DNA of 15,747 nt from Alphaproteobacteria bacterium (GTDB lineage Bacteria > Pseudomonadota > Alphaproteobacteria > Puniceispirillales > Puniceispirillaceae), in the NCBI GenBank assembly GCA_011524805.1, contig WTJO01000107.1, positions 1-15,747 of the forward strand. The letters run 5' to 3'. The number at the start of each line of letters is the position of its first letter. The first letter of the stretch is position 1. The notes under the pieces were generated by a model. It saw nothing but the letters and a program-made list of their open reading frames with translations. It was not told where the DNA came from and searched no databases. The position numbers and the translations under genes were made by a program. Of the stretch, positions 14,475-15,747 are shown one piece after another.

Positions 14475-15599
14475 ATGATTTCATTTATTGACCTTGCTGC
14501 CCAGCAACAGCGCATCCGCAGCGATATTGACGCCCGGATAGCCAAAGTGCTTGACCACGGCCAGTATATTATGGGGCCTGAAGTCGCCGAGCTTGAGGCT
14601 GAACTGGCCAGCTATGCAAAGGCCAAACATGTGATTTCATGCTCTTCTGGCACAGATGCGCTTATTCTGGCGCTTATCGCTTTTGGCCTGAGACCGGGGC
14701 AGGGCGTTATCGTGCCGAGTTTTACCTTTGCGGCAAGTGCAGAAGCTATCGCCGTACTGGGCGCAATCCCCGTATTTGCCGAAATAGATGGCAGAAGCTT
14801 TAATCTGGATGCAGACCGGCTGGATAGCGCACTGTCGGCGGCGCATGCGCAACAAATAGATATTGTGGGTATTATGGCAGTCGGGTTGTTTGGCCAGCCG
14901 GCAAATATCACGGCATTGTCAGACTATGCGCAGGCACATAATCTGTGGATGCTTGATGATGCTGCCCAGAGCTTTGGCGGTAGATGGCAGAACAGGCCAT
15001 CTGGCAGTCTGGCAGATATCACCGCTACCAGCTTTTTTCCGGCAAAACCTCTTGGATGCTATGGTGATGGCGGGGCTGTCTTTACAGATGATGACGAGAT
15101 GGCGGAACGTGCGCGCTCGGCCCGTATCCATGGGCAGGGCAGTGACAAGTATGAAAATATCCAGATAGGCATGACCGCAAGGCTGGATACAGTTCAGGCA
15201 GCTATTTTGCTGGCAAAGATGGCAATTTTTGATGAGGAATTACAGCTTCGCAACAAGGTTGCAGACAGGTATGAGCTGTTGCTTTCAGAGCATGTCACAA
15301 CGCCCTTTATCGCAGCTGATGCCTATTCAAGCTGGGCGCAATATGTAATTATTCTGCCAGAGGCCAGCAACAGGGCGGATATACAAACAAGATTATCTGC
15401 TGATGGTATCCCAAGTGCGATTTATTATCCACGGCCAATGCATACACAGCCGCCCTATAAGCGTTATCCGGTAAGCGAAGGCGGGCTGGCAATAACAGAA
15501 TATATGGCAGATCACGTGCTTGCCCTGCCTATGCATCCCTATCTGGATGAGACGGTTCAGCGTAATGTTGCTGACGGGCTTATCTCTGCACTTGGATGA
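14475..15599 (+). CDS. DegT/DnrJ/EryC1/StrS aminotransferase, WbpE-like (UDP-3-keto-sugar aminotransferase)
   Basis: This PLP enzyme of 374 residues transfers an amino group from glutamate to a 3-keto nucleotide sugar. The sequence follows P. aeruginosa WbpE closely as I remember it: MISFIDLAAQQQRI start, HGQYIMGPEV, CSSGTDAL, VPSFTFAASAEAIAVLGAIPVF, LDDAAQSFGG (Asp161/162, Gln165) and TSFFPAKPLGCYGDGGAVFT with Schiff-base Lys191, ending LPMHPYLDE. WbpE makes UDP-GlcNAc3NA for B-band O antigen; GnnB, from a related pair, makes UDP-GlcNAc3N for lipid A. Either product fits here. No acetyltransferase (WbpD) or UDP-GlcNAc 6-dehydrogenase (WbpA) is in the window, so the exact sugar is open. AAGGGG lies ten bases before the ATG. 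It is the second gene of the pair, and a tRNA-Gly gene follows. Confidence 0.9.
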   Translation: MISFIDLAAQQQRIRSDIDARIAKVLDHGQYIMGPEVAELEAELASYAKAKHVISCSSGTDALILALIAFGLRPGQGVIVPSFTFAASAEAIAVLGAIPVFAEIDGRSFNLDADRLDSALSAAHAQQIDIVGIMAVGLFGQPANITALSDYAQAHNLWMLDDAAQSFGGRWQNRPSGSLADITATSFFPAKPLGCYGDGGAVFTDDDEMAERARSARIHGQGSDKYENIQIGMTARLDTVQAAILLAKMAIFDEELQLRNKVADRYELLLSEHVTTPFIAADAYSSWAQYVIILPEASNRADIQTRLSADGIPSAIYYPRPMHTQPPYKRYPVSEGGLAITEYMADHVLALPMHPYLDETVQRNVADGLISALG

Positions 15600-15693
15600 A
15601 AAACTGGTTAGCAAAAAAATCTGCTTGAATATCATCTTAGGATAGATTAAGACAATGTGACCAGCCCGTTTTCAGGCGATGCTGGTTCGGAGT

Positions 15694-15747
15694 GCGGGTG
15701 TAGCTCAGGGGTAGAGCACAACCTTGCCAAGGTTGGGGTCGAGGGTT
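15694..15747 (+). tRNA. tRNA-Gly (GCC), 5' part, cut by window edge
   Basis: The sequence begins GCGGGTG (acceptor strand), then TA, GCTC and GAGC (D stem, 15703-15706 and 15714-15717 approximately), CAACC and GGTTG (anticodon stem, 15719-15723 and 15731-15735), with loop TTGCCAA giving anticodon GCC at 15726-15728. GAGGG starts the T stem, and the window ends within the T loop. The body matches the standard bacterial tRNA-Gly(GCC). The 3' acceptor strand and CCA cannot be seen. The 94 bases before it (15600-15693) hold no gene and no clear promoter; an ACCAGC/GCTGGT inverted repeat (15660-15665, 15681-15686) is there. Confidence 0.93.

Noticed and set aside
15694..15747. tRNA-Gly as a possible integration site with the amino-sugar pair as island cargo
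   Set aside because: Islands normally join at the tRNA 3' end, which points away from the pair. I see no integrase, no repeat of the tRNA end, and no clear change in composition from 13428 onward.
1..15747. Search for CRISPR arrays, insertion sequences, toxin-antitoxin pairs, defence genes, reverse transcriptases or riboswitches
   Set aside because: No spaced direct repeats, transposase or terminal repeats, small overlapping toxin/antitoxin-like pairs, or known riboswitch-like leaders were recognised. Almost all the sequence is used by well-known core genes.

Overview
The window is a stretch of ordinary bacterial chromosome, most likely from an alphaproteobacterium of medium GC (about half, judged by eye). 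The evidence is gene order and family type. The order dapF > mtaB-type methylthiotransferase > ftsY is one I know from Alphaproteobacteria, as is the block ProXp-ala-type editing protein > thioredoxin/TPR protein > LON-domain protein > Trm112-like protein. DapF also carries the RGAGIT variant rather than the RGxGET of E. coli-type enzymes. A marine SAR116-like (Puniceispirillum) bacterium would fit, but that is a guess from GC level and style. I see no phage, insertion sequence, CRISPR array or defence system. No gene-free gap exceeds 300 bases; the largest is 13205-13427.

Region 1 (1-3470, minus strand): xth (exonuclease III), then dapF, mtaB and the 5' part of ftsY, which runs off the left edge. 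dapF and mtaB overlap by one base, and ftsY follows after about 60 bases with a strong ribosome binding site. A possible internal promoter lies between xth and dapF. The genes serve DNA repair, peptidoglycan/lysine precursor synthesis, tRNA modification and membrane protein targeting.

Region 2 (3625-8311): a hotdog thioesterase on the plus strand converges on a minus-strand operon of DapC-like aminotransferase > ftsK > lolA. A hairpin covering both stop codons (4052-4076) separates the two. The operon links cell-wall precursor synthesis, chromosome segregation at division and lipoprotein delivery to the outer membrane.

Region 3 (8485-10261, plus strand): a GmhB-type HAD phosphatase followed closely by a UbiH/COQ6-type flavin monooxygenase. 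They converge on region 4 across a second hairpin.

Region 4 (10311-13204, minus strand): ProXp-ala-like editing protein > CnoX-like thioredoxin/TPR protein > LON-domain protein > Trm112-like protein > DUF971 protein. The first three are linked by translation accuracy and protein quality control. Two of the junctions have the ribosome binding site overlapping the preceding stop codon.

Region 5 (13205-15747, plus strand): an A+T-rich regulatory region with nested inverted repeats and a good sigma70-type promoter leads into a Gfo/Idh/MocA oxidoreductase and a WbpE-like sugar aminotransferase. This is a classic pair for making a 3-amino (UDP-linked) sugar for surface polysaccharide or lipid A. 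A tRNA-Gly(GCC) gene begins at the right edge and is cut by it.

No undescribed multi-gene system is evident. The items most worth a second look are the regulatory region 13205-13480, the amino-sugar pair, and two heavily over-represented 7-mers.
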